Source: Laburnicola sp. R22_1 (taxonomy: Eukaryota > Ascomycota > Dothideomycetes > Pleosporales > Didymosphaeriaceae). From it: a stretch of DNA of 64,000 bases. Made by a program: the position numbers and the translations under genes. Numbering within the stretch: the first letter of the stretch is position 1; each line of letters starts with the position of its first letter. This document shows positions 34,075 through 46,549 of this stretch, in pieces. Under the pieces are notes generated by a model. That model saw only the letters and a list, made by a program, of their open reading frames with translations, had not been told where the DNA came from and searched no databases. The DNA is taken from NCBI GenBank assembly GCA_014281115.1, contig JACONQ010000005.1, positions 3,844,001 through 3,908,000 on the forward strand, given 5' to 3'.

Positions 34075-37000
34075 CAGGGTTGTCAACAACCAAACATGCC
34101 TCAATATTTTGTTTGAATTTTGTTTGAATTGACAACGTCAACCAAACAAAAAGCTGCTGCTGCAATTTTGATAGGTCAAACAAACAAAAGAGGCAATTGC
34201 AGTCAAAAAATTTGAAGTTTGTTTGAATCGCTTAGCATACTGTAATGATAAGGTACCCTAGAGTTAGTGATATATTCTTAGTGTTAATGTAACAATAACT
34301 TTCCCAACGCTGCAATTATATAGGTATTCCTATAGTAAACAGAGCAAAAAACGGAGCTTCTTAAGTGGATTGTACCTGCGTAAAAAAGCCCGCATAACGG
34401 ATGTGTGCTTCCACTGGCCGCCAGCAACTGATATACATGAATTGCTATTCGGCTTTAGCACCTCCTATCCTCTGTTCCTCCTCTTTCTTTACGTAGGTAA
34501 TAAGCTGTTAAAACAATAAATATATATATAATAATCTAAATAAGCTAATATTATAGTGTTGAGGTATTGTAGCAAAGTGAGTTTGCGCTGTTGCAGCGAA
34601 GCCTAAGTTATGTTTATATATTCTGAACCTAGTTACTACTCTTAAAAAATCGTTTGCTATAACTACGCAATAAATCTTGTCTTCTATAAGTTAAACTATT
34701 AAATCAATGTTGCTAAATTAATTCCTGTCGCCTGTTTTACTATATCTCTATTGTTGCGGGCTGCAGAGCGTCGCGCAGTACGCCTTGGCATGAAGTGGTA
34801 ATGTTGGCTAGCCGACCGCGTACTTTCCGCGTACCTTGCGCGTCAACGCTTACACACCCACTATACTTTGGCTTACTTGCCTGCGCCTACAGCTTACTTT
34901 TTCGCGCCTTTGCTTACCTTCACGCTTACCATGCCCCCAAAACGAAGCCGCGAGCCTGCTGAGGCATCCGAACCTATGCCCAAACGTTCCCAACGTGCGC
35001 CGAAACCCAGCCAGCGCCTTATGGATAGCCAGCGGCCGCTTACTCCTCCGCCAACCCAGCCGTCTATTGAGGTAGTTGACGAGCCGGAGCCGCCTATTGA
35101 GGTGCTTGAAAGTACTCTAGAGCCGCGCTCAATAGAGCCACCAACCGAGCTAGAGGAGCGCGCCCGGAGGCCATCACCACGGCCTATACTACAAGCCTTA
35201 CAGGCCGATGAGCCAGCTTGGGAGTTGCTGTTAGTGGCTAATAAGCCGCCTATAGCTACTAAGCCGCCGCGCGCGTTTAGTAATGCTGCCACAGAGGCTT
35301 TAGTGGAGGAGGACGCTGCGCCTAGTGTTGACTTCACCAACTACGAAGGCCTTGACTTGAAGCGCCTGCTGGGCTTCAATGTGCCTCTATCCACACCCAC
35401 AGGCAACATCAGCTGGGTCTTTAGGCACGGCTATCGCCTTCGAAAGCTTGGTACTAACCCTGAGAAGATCTACTTCTAATGCAAGCACTGTCACATCAAC
35501 AGAAAGAAGGGCGGCCTACACCAGACCACTCTGTCAACTACAGCCGCCAACAACCATTTGAAGCAAGACCTTCCCGGCCATCGGCTCACCAAACAAGGCA
35601 CTATCGTACACAAGAGGCCGCTCGAACCTGGCCAGAAGTCGCTGCGATGGGCGGAAGAAAACGGGGTCACATTAAGCCAAGATGCAACGCAGGAGCTGGG
35701 TAACTTCGACGTACAAGGCTTCAGGCAAGCTGCAGTGTTATGGCTCGTCAACAACAACAGGCCATTACGCGAGTTTGAGACTGAGTCCTTCCGCGCGATG
35801 ATCAGGTTCGCCAACCCAGAGGCAGAGGCGGCGCTATGGAGGTCTCACAACAGCGTTTCGAGGTTCGTGATAAGGCTTTACAGCTGGCTACAACCTCAAG
35901 TCAAGCGCGCCTTGTCTAAGGCCTCTAGCAAAATACACATAAGCTTTGACGGCTGGACTACTAAGGGGGAAGCGCGGCTTCTTTGCAATTTGTGCGCACT
36001 ACGCTGACTCTCAAGGCAATATAGTTGACCTTCCCATCGCCTTGCCGCAGCTGGTTGGTGCGCACACAGGCTCAGCGATCGCGGAAGCTGTCGTACGAAT
36101 CCTACGCTACTTTGAGATTTCTAGCAGCAATTTGGGCTATTTCGTGCTTGACAACGCCTACAACAACGATACTGCAGTTAATAAACTCGGCACAATGTAC
36201 GGCTTTATCGCCAACGATCGACGCCTCCGCTGCGCTTGCCACATACTCAACCTCGTTGGGCAAACTATTATGTTTGGCACTGACTCCGACGCCTTTGATA
36301 ACGAGCCTGAACACTACAACGAAGAGGAGTTTTATATGAAGCAATGGCGGAAAGATGGTCCGCTTGGCGTGTTTCTTGATATTGTTAACTACATTAACAC
36401 GCCAAAACAATGGGGTATATTTGAGGATTGTCAGAACAGCGAAGCAGTTGAGATGCCTGCTGGCGCTACAGCAAGACGCCGTGAGCCTTTCAAGCCTGGA
36501 GTTACGCGTTGGAACAGCTATCATGACTGCTTTAAGCGCGGTGTTGAGCTACAACACGCCATCAACAGCTACTCCTCCTACCACATACAAGAGACTGAGC
36601 ACGCTGACGAGCTTGCCAAAAGCAACAACACTAAGCCGCCTATTGTGCCGCAGTGGATGCGATCAGGCGGGCTTGCAGCTGCAGACTGGGCGGTGATTAC
36701 CGAGTACATTGAGGTGCTTGAGCCGCTGAAGTCCGCAACTAATCGCTTGCAAGGTCGCGGCAAAGCTGGCACTCACGGCGCGTTATACGAGGTTATCCCT
36801 GTGTTTGAGTCTCTTATTGCTGACCTAGATGCCCGCCTTAGACTGTTTGAAAGCGTCAATTACCTGCCAGACGAGGCGCCAGAAGATCACGTCGCTATCA
36901 ACGTACGTGCTGCGCTCAAGAAGGCGAGCAAGTACCTTAATAAACTCCTCAAAATCCCCGTCTACTACACTGCCACGGCACTCCACCCACGCTTCAAGAA

Positions 37001-37744
37001 CTACTTTAAACGCTTCTGGCGTGAGAAGCCCGCACAGTTACAAGCTACGCACGCGAGCTTCGAGCAGCTTTGGGCTCGTTACAAGCCCGCCCTAGCGACA
37101 GCAACAACAATAACAACTGCGCCTAAACACGCGATGAGCAGCTTTGACGACGCGATCGATTCGGTACTTGACAACAGCGACGAGATAATAGGGGTGGCGG
37201 ATGAGTACGAGAGCTGGCTTAGAGAGCCAACATGGACATCAGAACAGTACAAAACTGGCTGTACAGCTGTCCAATACTGGTACCAGCTCAAGCCGAGGTA
37301 TCCCAATTTGTCACGATTGGCGCTGGACGTGTTAACTATCCCTGCCTCCAGCGCTGACTGTGAGCGAGTCTTCTCGGGTACTGGCGACGTACTTGAGCCA
37401 CAGAGACGCAAAATGGGCAGCCAACTATTGGCTGCTTTAATTTGTACTCAACGATGGATTCGAGCAGGTTTTAAACCTCCAAGCGCAAAGGTGGTGGCAA
37501 CGTACGATGACAATAAGCTCAACGAACAGTTTAGCATACATGAGTGGGAGGAGCCGCCGCCTATAACACCACCAGAGTCTCTTTCACAGTCCTCTTAAAG
37601 TACTCAAAATCAAACAAACAATCAAATAAAAAGCGCCTCTATAGCTCCATCAAATCAAACAAACAAACTACAACACCAAGAAAGTCGTCAAACAAACAAA
37701 TTCAGAGCCACAAATTTTGTTTGTTTTGTTTATTGACAAGTCTG
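34075..37744 (+). mobile_element. hAT transposon, 3,670 bp, nearly intact
   Basis: An 8 bp target duplication, GCTGCAGC, lies at 34,067-34,074 and 37,745-37,752. Terminal inverted repeats are CAGGGTTGTCAA on the left and CAGACTTGTCAA as the reverse complement of the right. Subterminal regions on both ends (about 34,100-34,230 and 37,605-37,735) are filled with TTTGTTTGA/AAACAAAC motifs, likely transposase-binding repeats. Base composition is normal, so the element is young relative to its surroundings. It sits in the 5' leader of the copia element. Confidence 0.95.
34931..37598 (+). pseudogene. hAT transposase with one stop and one frameshift
   Basis: Transposase of the element at 34,075-37,744. 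From ATG 34,931 comes a Pro/Glu-rich N-terminus, then a BED-type zinc finger (CKHCHINRKK...NNHLKQDLPGH), the RNase H-like catalytic core (IHISFDGWTT; YFVLDNAYNND; RCACHILNL), and the C-terminal hAT dimerisation region (LSRLALDVLTIPASSADCERVFS...RRKMGSQLLAALICTQRW). Lesions: TAA at 35,477-35,479 just before the zinc finger, and a one-base shift in the G run near 35,968 (GWTTKG to GKRGFFAICAHY). The rest is open. The stop could in principle be avoided by an unseen intron, but no good splice pair was found. Confidence 0.88.
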
Positions 37745-37865
37745 GCTGCAGCAGTAGATGCAGCGGTAGTTAAGCATGCAGCGGTATGCAGGGCGGTTAA
37801 GAGGCAATTAAAAGACGATTAAGTTGCCACAATAACGGTGCAGCGAAATTGCCGGGCTCACAACC

Positions 37866-37920
37866 TGAAGAAAGTGGAATGTAATGTTGTTGGATTGAGC
37901 TGATCGGAGGATCTGCTATA
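37866..37920. repeat. Truncated 5' LTR of the copia element
   Basis: Repeats the first 50-55 bp of the LTR at 29,031, then stops at a TA where the pogo-like terminal repeat starts. Confidence 0.85.
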
Positions 37921-39735
37921 CCGTGGGTCACCACCTGGTGCACGGCCCCACCTGGTGCACGGTTTCCAGATGCCCACACCCACAACTTTTGCAGCTGTAG
38001 AGTCGCATATATATTGTATTATCGCGAGATTTTTTAGTGGAGGGCTTTTAAGGACCTATTTGATTGATTGGTAACGATAAACTACGTGCGATACCTCTGT
38101 GGGAGGCGTACTTTGCGGGTGCGCGTGGCAGGGCTGGGTGTAGGCACCACATCAACTACAGATGATATATCCACACCAACATCCTCTGTCTCCTTAGCGA
38201 CTTGAGGAGGTGGTGCAAAGGCCTTTGACGGCGTCTATTACCCTTTTGGAGAATTGTATATCTTGTTGGAGTTGCTTTTTGGCTTCGCGCGCGATCCTAG
38301 CTTCTTCGCGCTGCACGGCCTTCTCGCGCTGTTCTTGAAGGCGTATTTCTTTGGCCACCTCTCTCATGCGCTGCCTCTCTTCAAGCATGGTAGCCTTCTC
38401 CTGCTTCTGCTGCTCCCTACGCTTGATCTCCTCGGACTTCTGTTGTTGTAGTAGCTGCTTGTTGGCATCCTTTTGTGCTTGGCGATCGCGGGCGTCCTTG
38501 ACTTTGGATGGCGACTAGAATATAGCTCCACTATTATACTCCTGCGGTGCCTTAAGTAATAGAGGCCTGCCACGTTGACGGCGCTTCTTCTTATTGATAA
38601 AGGCCCCTCTAAGTCGCTCGTTTTCATGCTGGAGGAGCTGTTTTTGTACAGCCATCACGTGAATCGTCTGGCTTAGCTGTTGGGAGCGTCGATCGTAGAT
38701 ATCCTCCACTACCTGGCGCAGTAATCGCTTAATCTTTCTCCAATCTGAAGCGCTGAGTACGGAAGTAGTACTATCGCTTGATGAGGGCCTCTCAGTCTCC
38801 TCTATTTTAAACTTCTTAAGTATAGCCTCTAGGTCTAATGGCGAAAGCCCTGTGACTTGAAAAGCCGTTAAGATTGTCTTTTCCTTAAACGTTGTATGCT
38901 AGGCCTTATAGAACAAGCGGAAGAAGTCTCTTTTTGTAATCGCGGAGATGCCCTGGCAGCTATATATGAACTCGGAGAGCTTGTTTGAGTAGGCAGTTGA
39001 TAGAGGCTTGAAAAGGCAGACGTCGAGCGGCTGCAAGGTGTGGGTAGCGTGGGGAGGATAGATGGCCAGAAGAATCTAATTGTCGTCGCAAAACTTGATA
39101 AACTCTATTAATATATGTGAGCTATGGCCGTCAAGGATGAGTAGACAATATGATCGTCTTGCCTTTGCTTTTGTTTCGCGATTAAACACCTGTTCAAGCC
39201 ATGCAAGCCCTAGCTTGTTGTTAGTCCATCCACTGGGCGATGAGGCGAAGAAGGTTTTGTGCTCTGCAGGGTCGAAATCTTGAAGCCATAAGTCTTGTAT
39301 CTTGCCAGAAACAGCCTGATAAATTAGCGCAGGCGTAAGATAGCTGCCGTCGGCGCAAATACAGGCTATCGTAGTTATCCACTCCCTATTGCCGTCCTGG
39401 AGTGCTTGTTTCACGCCTCCGTGATTATATCGATGGCGGGAGAACACGCGCTTCATTTTTGACAGCACACCAATTAAGAAGCCCTTCTTATCCATATTGT
39501 AGATATTGCGAGCCTCGATATCGTACTGAGTTATCTTCTGGTCTAGGAGCTTAAAATATAGGGCGTATTTGAAGGCAGAGTTAGCTCTGTGGCGTGTGGA
39601 ATTGATGCCGGATGCCTATTGAGATACAAGCTCAATGTGATGCCGCGCAATAAAGCGATCAACCTAGTTTTTTCCTGGCTCTTTTCCTGCTATTTCTGCT
39701 GCGAAATTCCGTATCATCTCCACGCTTCCCTTTAC
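37921..39735 (-). mobile_element. Pogo/Fot-like DNA transposon, truncated on the right
   Basis: The left terminus starts CCGTGGGTCACC directly after a TA within the copia LTR and contains CCACCTGGTGCACGG twice, 17 bp apart. The right terminus is missing: the transposase N-terminus fades out around 39,735, where the APH pseudogene begins. The transposase is on the minus strand. Confidence 0.82.
38200..39720 (-). pseudogene. Pogo-like DDE transposase, 5'-truncated and broken
   Basis: From the right: a helical segment (SVEMIRNFAAEIAGKEPG), then YNMDKKGFLIGVLSK and NREWITTIACICADG of the DDE_1 catalytic domain, SSPSGWTNNKLGLAWLEQVF and LLILDGHSSHILIEFIKFC (second catalytic Asp), a KRRQRGRP basic stretch, and a long Glu/Lys/Gln-rich coiled coil ending near 38,200. 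Stops interrupt the frame at several points, and the N-terminal helix-turn-helix is not recognisable. It is similar in order to the transposase at 50,929-52,795 but not a close copy. Confidence 0.83.
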
Positions 39736-39754
39736 ATGTTCTGAATCTCTTGAA

Positions 39755-40710
39755 ATGGCGATCTCTATTGATCAGCGACTCTTTTCGTGTACGAGCCCTA
39801 CAATATTCAAGGGCTCGACCTTCTTCATGACAAATAGCAGGCTGCCCACGCCGTAAGAGGTACGCGCTGCAACAAGCTGCGCAGTGAGAACCCTTGTATC
39901 GCAGCCACCGTCGCATTCCCACAGCAGAATCTTTTCATCAAGTACGGACAGCGGGTGAAGTCATCGGAAGGCCAATGCATGCGTCTCGTCTGCTACTATC
40001 TTGCATCCAGTGTCCCAGTGCCTGAAGTCTATGGGTGGGATACGGATGGTGATGACGTATTCTTATATATGCAGTTAATCAGCGGAGTCTCTCTCGAACA
40101 ATTGTGGGCGAATATCGGTCCCGACCAGAAAGCGTTGTTGTGCGAGGATATTCGTCTCGCTGTGGAGTCTTTGGGTCAGCTCAAACAAGATCCTTCAGAA
40201 GTAACACTCGGTATAGATCAACTCACGCCGCAGAGCCCCCCAATATGTGCCTTTAGGCTTTCTGACTCGGGTATAATACTAGGATCTGTTACGAAAGAAA
40301 CGATGACCGATAATCTCTTCCAAGACCTTTCAGATGGCCAGACTCCTGGCCCCTTTGAAAGCGTGAGACCATTCCACGACTGGTTCAGCACTATCGATCT
40401 GCGTCCTGGGGTGACACCGGAATATCGAAATTGGCTGCCGGACGGTGTTTCGATACGCTTCATCCATGGAGACAGACATAGGGGGAACATCATGGTTTCC
40501 TTGGATGTGAACGCTCCGCGCATTCTTGCCCTCCTAGATTGGGGGCAATCTGGTTGGTATCCTGAGTACTGGGTGTATTGCAAAGCCTGCCTCGTTGGTG
40601 AACCAAGGGGCGAGTGGAAGGAACTTGCGGTACCGCACATATTTGGTGGGGCCCTGAATGAGTGGTATTGGCATTGGCACTATTTCCTCGAAACAATTGG
40701 CCGATTTTGA
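39755..40710 (+). pseudogene. APH-fold phosphotransferase, probable pseudogene
   Basis: Protein-kinase-like aminoglycoside/choline-kinase fold, a family widespread in fungi whose substrates are mostly unknown. From ATG 39,755: SPTIFKG and NSRLPTP, then TAA at 39,854-39,856, EVRAATS, LVSQPPS, a one-base shift near 39,917, then NLFIKYGQRVKSSEGQ (ATP-binding Lys region), VPVPEVYGW, FLYMQLISGVSLEQLW, the catalytic loop HGDRHRGNIMV at about 40,462 and DWGQSGWYPEYW (metal-binding Asp). The last 260 codons are fully open, so the gene is recent decay, or only its second exon is used. It abuts the truncated pogo element on the left. Confidence 0.72.
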
Positions 40711-40982
40711 GAATGCGTTTCCGGTATCGCATACCTTTTTCCTCCAGGGCCATCACAAAAGAATCTGCTGCGGGGCAAAGAGTACGTTCTATTACCTTTT
40801 AAACAATGAGAGCTGGAACGAAAAAACACAGTAATCTAAAAAGAGAAGCGAGTGGCGTGAAACACTGATGTAGCAGTAAGATCCGACTGGAAAACCCGAG
40901 CGAAAAGGATCCCTTTGCCGACTGTTTTTACTATCATGTCTTAGCTTCACTTTATAGGGCCTCCGAAATAGTTCTTGACGCT
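40711..40982. other. Host flank, no supported gene
   Basis: 3' region of the APH pseudogene up to the hAT target duplication. Nothing else is recognised. Confidence 0.6.
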
Positions 40983-40999
40983 TCTGCATGCAGGGCTTC

Positions 41000-42644
41000 C
41001 ACCGTAGCGTAGTACGCTACGGTTGGCCCCCATCGCTCTACGCTACGGCTTGTATAGGCGCTACGTACGTACAGGAGCCCCTAAAAATAATAAATTACAG
41101 TCTATAACTATAGTACAGTGCGTAGTGTGCTAAAATTACCTAATTAGGTAATCTATAATTAAAATTTAGTATTAAGGTTGCCTAAAAGGTGTCCTTTTTA
41201 GTGATTAACTTTATAAGTTAACTAAGGTAACTTTTAACAGCCCCCTAACGCAGCCAATTCTTCTATAATTATAAGGCCTTAATTATATAGCTAATTAGAT
41301 AATTGCAATTACATATAACTATACATCTTATTTTACTAAAACACCTCTTATAGTTGTAGGATGTATATAGTACTAATAGGTAATCTATAGCTATTTTATA
41401 TAGTAATAGGTAGCAATTTTAGCCTACTTTAACCTACTAATAGTGTAGGTTGTTAAGAAGTTATTTTATTCTTTTAAAGTCGCAAATAAGATTCTTTTAT
41501 AAGTTATTAAAGTACTTGTTAAGTTATAATATACGTTTATAGCGTTTATATAATTTATTATCTATAAAGAGTATAGAATCTATACTTATTATTTAAGCTC
41601 TCTATATATTGCTTTTATAAGCCCTAGGTACCCTGCGTAATATTAGTAGCAATATTAAGAGCTTATAGGTTTTATCCTTAGCCTTAATATATAATTAAAA
41701 TATAAGGCGCAGTAACAACTTAGCTTTTTAGTACTACCTAGGGTACTTTTTCTAGTAGTCTTTAAACTAGGCAATATAGAGTTATAGGTATAACGTAGTA
41801 GTTACATAGTAAAGAGATAGAGGGGGGTTTATTATAAGCACCTAAAAATATAACTTAAGCTTCTTTTTAGCTATTATAACGCCTCTCTAAAAATAATCTA
41901 ATTATTAAAAGCTATTAACGTTGTCTACGTGCTTAGTGAGCAACTTAAAAAGTTGCTATAAGTTAACAATTATCTACTAGAGCGACCTAAATCCGCTAAT
42001 ACTAGCAGCGCCCTCTATAGCCTTATATAGCTTATAGAACTCTTATAAGACCTATATAATTACGTAGACTTTCTCTTAGTTATCCTCTATTAATATATTA
42101 TATAGCGAATTATAGCTAGCGTTATTATTATTATTATAAGCCCTTAGAGTGTTAGCTAAGTTGCGCGCGCGTCGCACAAATTAGTAAATAGGATCTTTAA
42201 GCTTATAACAGCGTAGTAGTATAAGATAAACACTATACTACCTAATTCTACTATCTAAGATTAAATTAAGGGTGCTAAAGGTCTATATTAAGTTATTATT
42301 ACTAAGCTCTTACAATATTATATAGAATAGCTTATAGCGTTTATATAAAACACATATTGCGTTTATAAAGTTATAAAGCTTTCTAATAACTCTATACTTG
42401 TGGTATAATTAATATTACTCCTAGGAAGAGGCTTAGGCAAAATTTACCTTAAATTTGCTAACTCTATTACTATAAATAAAAGCCTTAGCAAGTAGGTTAA
42501 TTATATACCTAGCATAGCGTATATAGTATTAGGCCCTAAGACTAAGGCTAGTTACTTTATTAATATTTTTAATAAACTTTATGCTATTATTATAATTACT
42601 AGCATTATTACCTACAAAATAATAAAGTTTTTGCTTAAAGTTAT
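41000..42644. other. RIPped interior of the large hAT element
   Basis: Left subterminal repeat to about 41,260, then TA-rich sequence without an open frame. The plus strand from about 41,860 to 42,640 reads for long stretches if TAG/TAA are taken as former CAG/CAA, so a decayed transposase is possible, but no hAT motif is recognisable. Confidence 0.5.
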
Positions 42645-42962
42645 TGTCAGATACGTAAGTATCTTTGATGAGATGAGATGAAAGTGATGGATTTGATGAT
42701 GAATTGATTGTCGAGTGATCTCTGTCGGAGAAGCTCAGCTATCGTACGCAATATCTATCTAGCGCTAAGACGCACTAGTAATAGTGCGGAGTAGTGTAAT
42801 AGTAGTACGCCAGTCTCCTTTGTGTATTTCACAGTGATCTTACAGTGAAATTACTGTAAGTTACACTAACTGTTATTATAAGGAGACTATGTGATCGGAC
42901 GCACGTGACTACTGGATTTCACAGTGAAATCATAGTGATTTCCAGTGACCTGATATCTAACA
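42645..42962. repeat. Left (3') LTR of the 5.5 kb copia element
   Basis: 318 bp, TG...CA ends. Contains internal palindromic CACAGTGAAAT/ATTTCACTGTG motifs. Confidence 0.93.
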
Positions 42963-43049
42963 CACCCCCTCAGCTTGGATCCTTAGAGGGCCAAGCTGAA
43001 CTATCTCTTGCGCAGTTGTACTATTGCTTATAGTTCAAAAGCTTCCATC

Positions 43050-46000
43050 CTGTCTTCTAACTCGTCGAGGTCGGCCTCTTGGTCGGTAATCCTTCCCCTG
43101 ACGTCTTCAAGTCCTAGTTGATTTAAGAACTTAGTCCATGTGGCGGCTAGCAGAGCTTTTGTAAGACCATCTGCTGCCATTTCTTCTGATTGCTGGTACT
43201 GGACTTTGATAGCTCCACGTACTACTTCTTATTGAAGCCAATAATTGTGTATGTTGACATGCCTAAGCTTAGTTTGCAATTTGGCGATTTCCTTAGTAAC
43301 AAGTCGAATAGTTTGTTGGTTGTCGCAATTGATGGTAATTGTTGATAGCGACAGTTTAATCTTAAGTTTATTAATTAACTAAGCTGTAAACAGTGCCTCT
43401 TTTGCAACTTGTGAAAGTGCTAGCAACTTAGCTTTAGTTGTCGAAGTAGTGACAGTGTCTTGTTTGTTTGCCTTCTAGGCGACAAGGCCACTAAACAATT
43501 TAATAATGTACCCCTATAAGCTCTTTCTATTAAGGGTGTTGTCTGCAAACAACGCGTCGCTCGCAATCTTATAAGTGTCTGCTCCTTTAAATTGTAGCCC
43601 TAGTGATCGGGTGGATGATAGGTATAGCAGTACGCGGTTGGCGGCGTTGTGATGGTCGTCGCTGGGGTTTGAAAGGAAGCGTGATAATTAGGAGCTTGCA
43701 AAAGCTATGTCTGGGCGCGTGGTTACTACAGCGTAGAGGATTGATCCCACCTTCTGCTGGTACTAATTAATCTTTGCCATTGTGGCGAGTCCTTCTTAAG
43801 GTAACAGTTCAACTACTAACATTAGGGTATCGTGTTTAAGGTTGCGTTGGTTAATTAGACGACTAATCTTGTCTACGTAGGACCTCTGTGATAACTAGAG
43901 TTGCCTATTAGCACAGTCTCTAACAACTTTAATGCCTAGGAACCACTATAGATTGTTACCACTAGTTAGGGTAAACTTTATGCCTATCTTTTTTATTACT
44001 GCATTGGCAGCGTGCTTTTAATCTTTCGAGTATGCGACGATAAGGTTGTCTACATAGAAGAAGATAATGATGCTGTCTTTAATTATACAGCAAGGTTCGT
44101 GCGGGACTGCAGTAAAACCAAGATCCTTAAGCGCACTAGTGAATTCTCTCTACTATAGTAGTGGTGAGATGCGTAAGCCATATAGTGCCTTGTGCAACTA
44201 TAGGATGGTGCCTCTTTAGGTATAACCTTGGGGCATCCGCATATAGATTTCTCTGTCCAGGTTCGCGTGGACGAAGGCGTTAGTAACGTCGTACTAGCTT
44301 AGCTCTAGGTCAAATCGAGCCGCTATTAACATAAGCAGGCGAAATAATCAACTTGCGAGTGTTGCGGAATAGGTATCCTGTGTAGTGAGATGGCGTTGTT
44401 AATCTCTGCGCACTACTAGTCTTGCCTTACACTTCTGTAATCTGTGATGTTTATTAAGTTTATAGGTATATACCCACATATAGTTAAGAATCTAGTAACT
44501 GCGTAATCGCACTAAGGCTGCGGGCATCTTGCTCTAAGACCTTATTTCTTTGTAACTTTGTAAATAGGATCGCTCGGCATCCTTCTACATTTCGAATAAC
44601 AGATAATTATCTATCTAGGTTCTGCATAATAGAGGTTCTGGCAGTTAACTTTAATAGGGTTTCTTACCTACTGTGAGCATGCAATTAAATTAAGCTTTGT
44701 TAAGTAGCTTCCTCTTATATTTGCCTCTACTTCCTGCGAGTGTACCTGTAAGGAAGGCGGCTGCCTATAGCACAGCGCGTTGATCTGGCTGTGGTGTTCC
44801 TATAGGTAATTTTTTAATTTAGTCCTGTTCGAAACTCACTATTAATTAGGCAAGCAGTGCGACAGGCGGAGGTGTCTCTAGTGGTGTTGGGTAGGTGTAA
44901 TTGATCTTCCTTCCTTAATAGTACCCTGGAGCACCCTCGTCCTCCTTGTAAGAGTTAATAATCGACTTATCCTTATAGAAAGACTCTGTATTTTTATGTT
45001 CTAGTGGCGAGGGCGGTAGCTCCACTATTTGGGTCCATGTAGCAATCTCTTCAGTAGTGCTGTGCATAAGGTTGTCTAACAGGTCTTCTTATTTACCTAA
45101 GAACACTTAATTTTTGTCAAAGATAATGTCGCGTGTGCTAATAACTTTGTTAAGTGGAGGTATCTATACTCTCCAGATATTTGTTAATTAATAGCCTACT
45201 AGGTAACTAACCCATGCCTTTAGGTTAAGCCTTTAGAGCTTGCTCTTGTCGCGTTTTGTATCGTTAGTTAAGGCAAAAGCTTTACAGCCGTAGGCTCTAA
45301 GGTAAGCCTAGTTTAGTTTCTTTAGTTAGGTAATAATGCCGTTTTAGTAGGCAACTGTTATAAAAAATACTTTGTGTGGTGATTGCCATTAATTGGCGTA
45401 GTTTGGCGTTCGATTATACAGGTATACGGTCGCTTGTGTGATCTCTGGCCATAGTGTCCAGGGGAGGTTGGCGTCAAGTCGCATTGCACGGCTCTTTTCC
45501 TTGATTACACCCCCTGGGCGTTTAGCCCCTCCATTTTGAGCTTAGGTATTAGGTGCTGAAGGCTCAATAACAACCCCTTCATTAACACACCACCTGTGAA
45601 CGTCTTGTTTAACTAAGAAAATCTCATTGTCAGATTTAATAACTTTTATAGTCACCTTGAACTGTACTTTTATAAATAGTACAAATTCCTTTAGCAGCTT
45701 AATAATTATTCGTGCTAGTTAATTGTCTTTAAAGTAGAAGTCCCAAGCTATGCCTAAGAAATGATCGGAGATGAGCATTATACTCTTTTCGCCAGTTAAG
45801 CTCTTATCTTCGAAGTTGTGAAAGTCTATAGCGACTCTCTCTCCTAGGCTATTGTTAATTTGTCTAGCCTAACGTCTAATTTGTCGCCTAAGCTTTGATC
45901 TGCCGCAAGCGTCGCATTAGACTGTGATTAACCCTTTAATACGTACCCCTTCACTGTGATTCACTGTGTGCTCCAGTGCCTGAGGGCCTGGGTGGCCTAG

Positions 46001-46500
46001 TCGTTTGTGCCATGTGATGGCGTTCACCTTCTGCGCTCGTTGTGCGGTACGCGAGGTAAATTTGTGTGTAGCGTACGTACTATTGATTGTGGTACAAGTT
46101 AATTTTAATATTAGTATGAACTCCAGTACCCATTGATCGTAGATTTCTTGGAGTTCGGCCAGGATCGTATTGTCTTGTCTTCTAATTGTTGTTGGGTCTA
46201 ACTTGGTGTCCTACTAGAGGCCTTGCCTTTGGAGTAATTGGAAGGACACTAGGTTGCAAAGTAGACCAGGACAGTAGGCGACGTTGTCTAACCTTACTAA
46301 GCAATTTCCCTCCTTACTCTTAACGTGAAGATAGACACTCCTATATCCCCTTATCTATGCTCGTGATGATCCCGCCCATACAAAGTCTCCTAGCGATAGT
46401 GGTCGCTATAAGACAAAGCGATCAATGTTATTAAAGATGTGGCAGGTTGTGCTAGAATTAAGGATTGCGGAGTCACATAGTAGGTATGTGTTTAGGTCTA
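43050..46500 (-). pseudogene. Copia Pol remnant (reverse transcriptase, RNase H)
   Basis: Minus-strand translation through stops gives RNase H at about 43.25-43.5 kb (GYIIKLFSGLVA, KANKQDTVTTSTTKAKLLAL, INCDNQQTIRLVTKEIAKL) and a reverse-transcriptase segment near 44.0-44.15 kb (DLGFTAVPHEPCCI, FFYVDNLIVAYSKD; Y-V-D-D now Y-V-D-N). Integrase lies beyond, toward 46 kb, but is too mutated to delimit. Non-functional. Confidence 0.8.
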
Positions 46501-46549
46501 AGTAGTAGGAGGCTGCGATAGCATTAAAGCTTGCTAAGAGGATAGTGAT

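Larger units (their letters stand above)
29031..37920 (-). mobile_element. Ty1/copia LTR retrotransposon, interrupted
   Basis: Minus-strand copia element. From right to left: truncated 5' LTR (37,866-37,920), leader split by a hAT transposon (34,075-37,744), Gag start at 33,949, protease/integrase and reverse transcriptase to about 29.3 kb, then the 3' LTR (29,031-29,294). The LTR copies are nearly identical over the 50 bp they share. The 5' LTR stops at a TA dinucleotide where a pogo-like terminus begins. Mutation is moderate: frames are broken by few stops, in contrast to the gypsy block. Confidence 0.88.
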
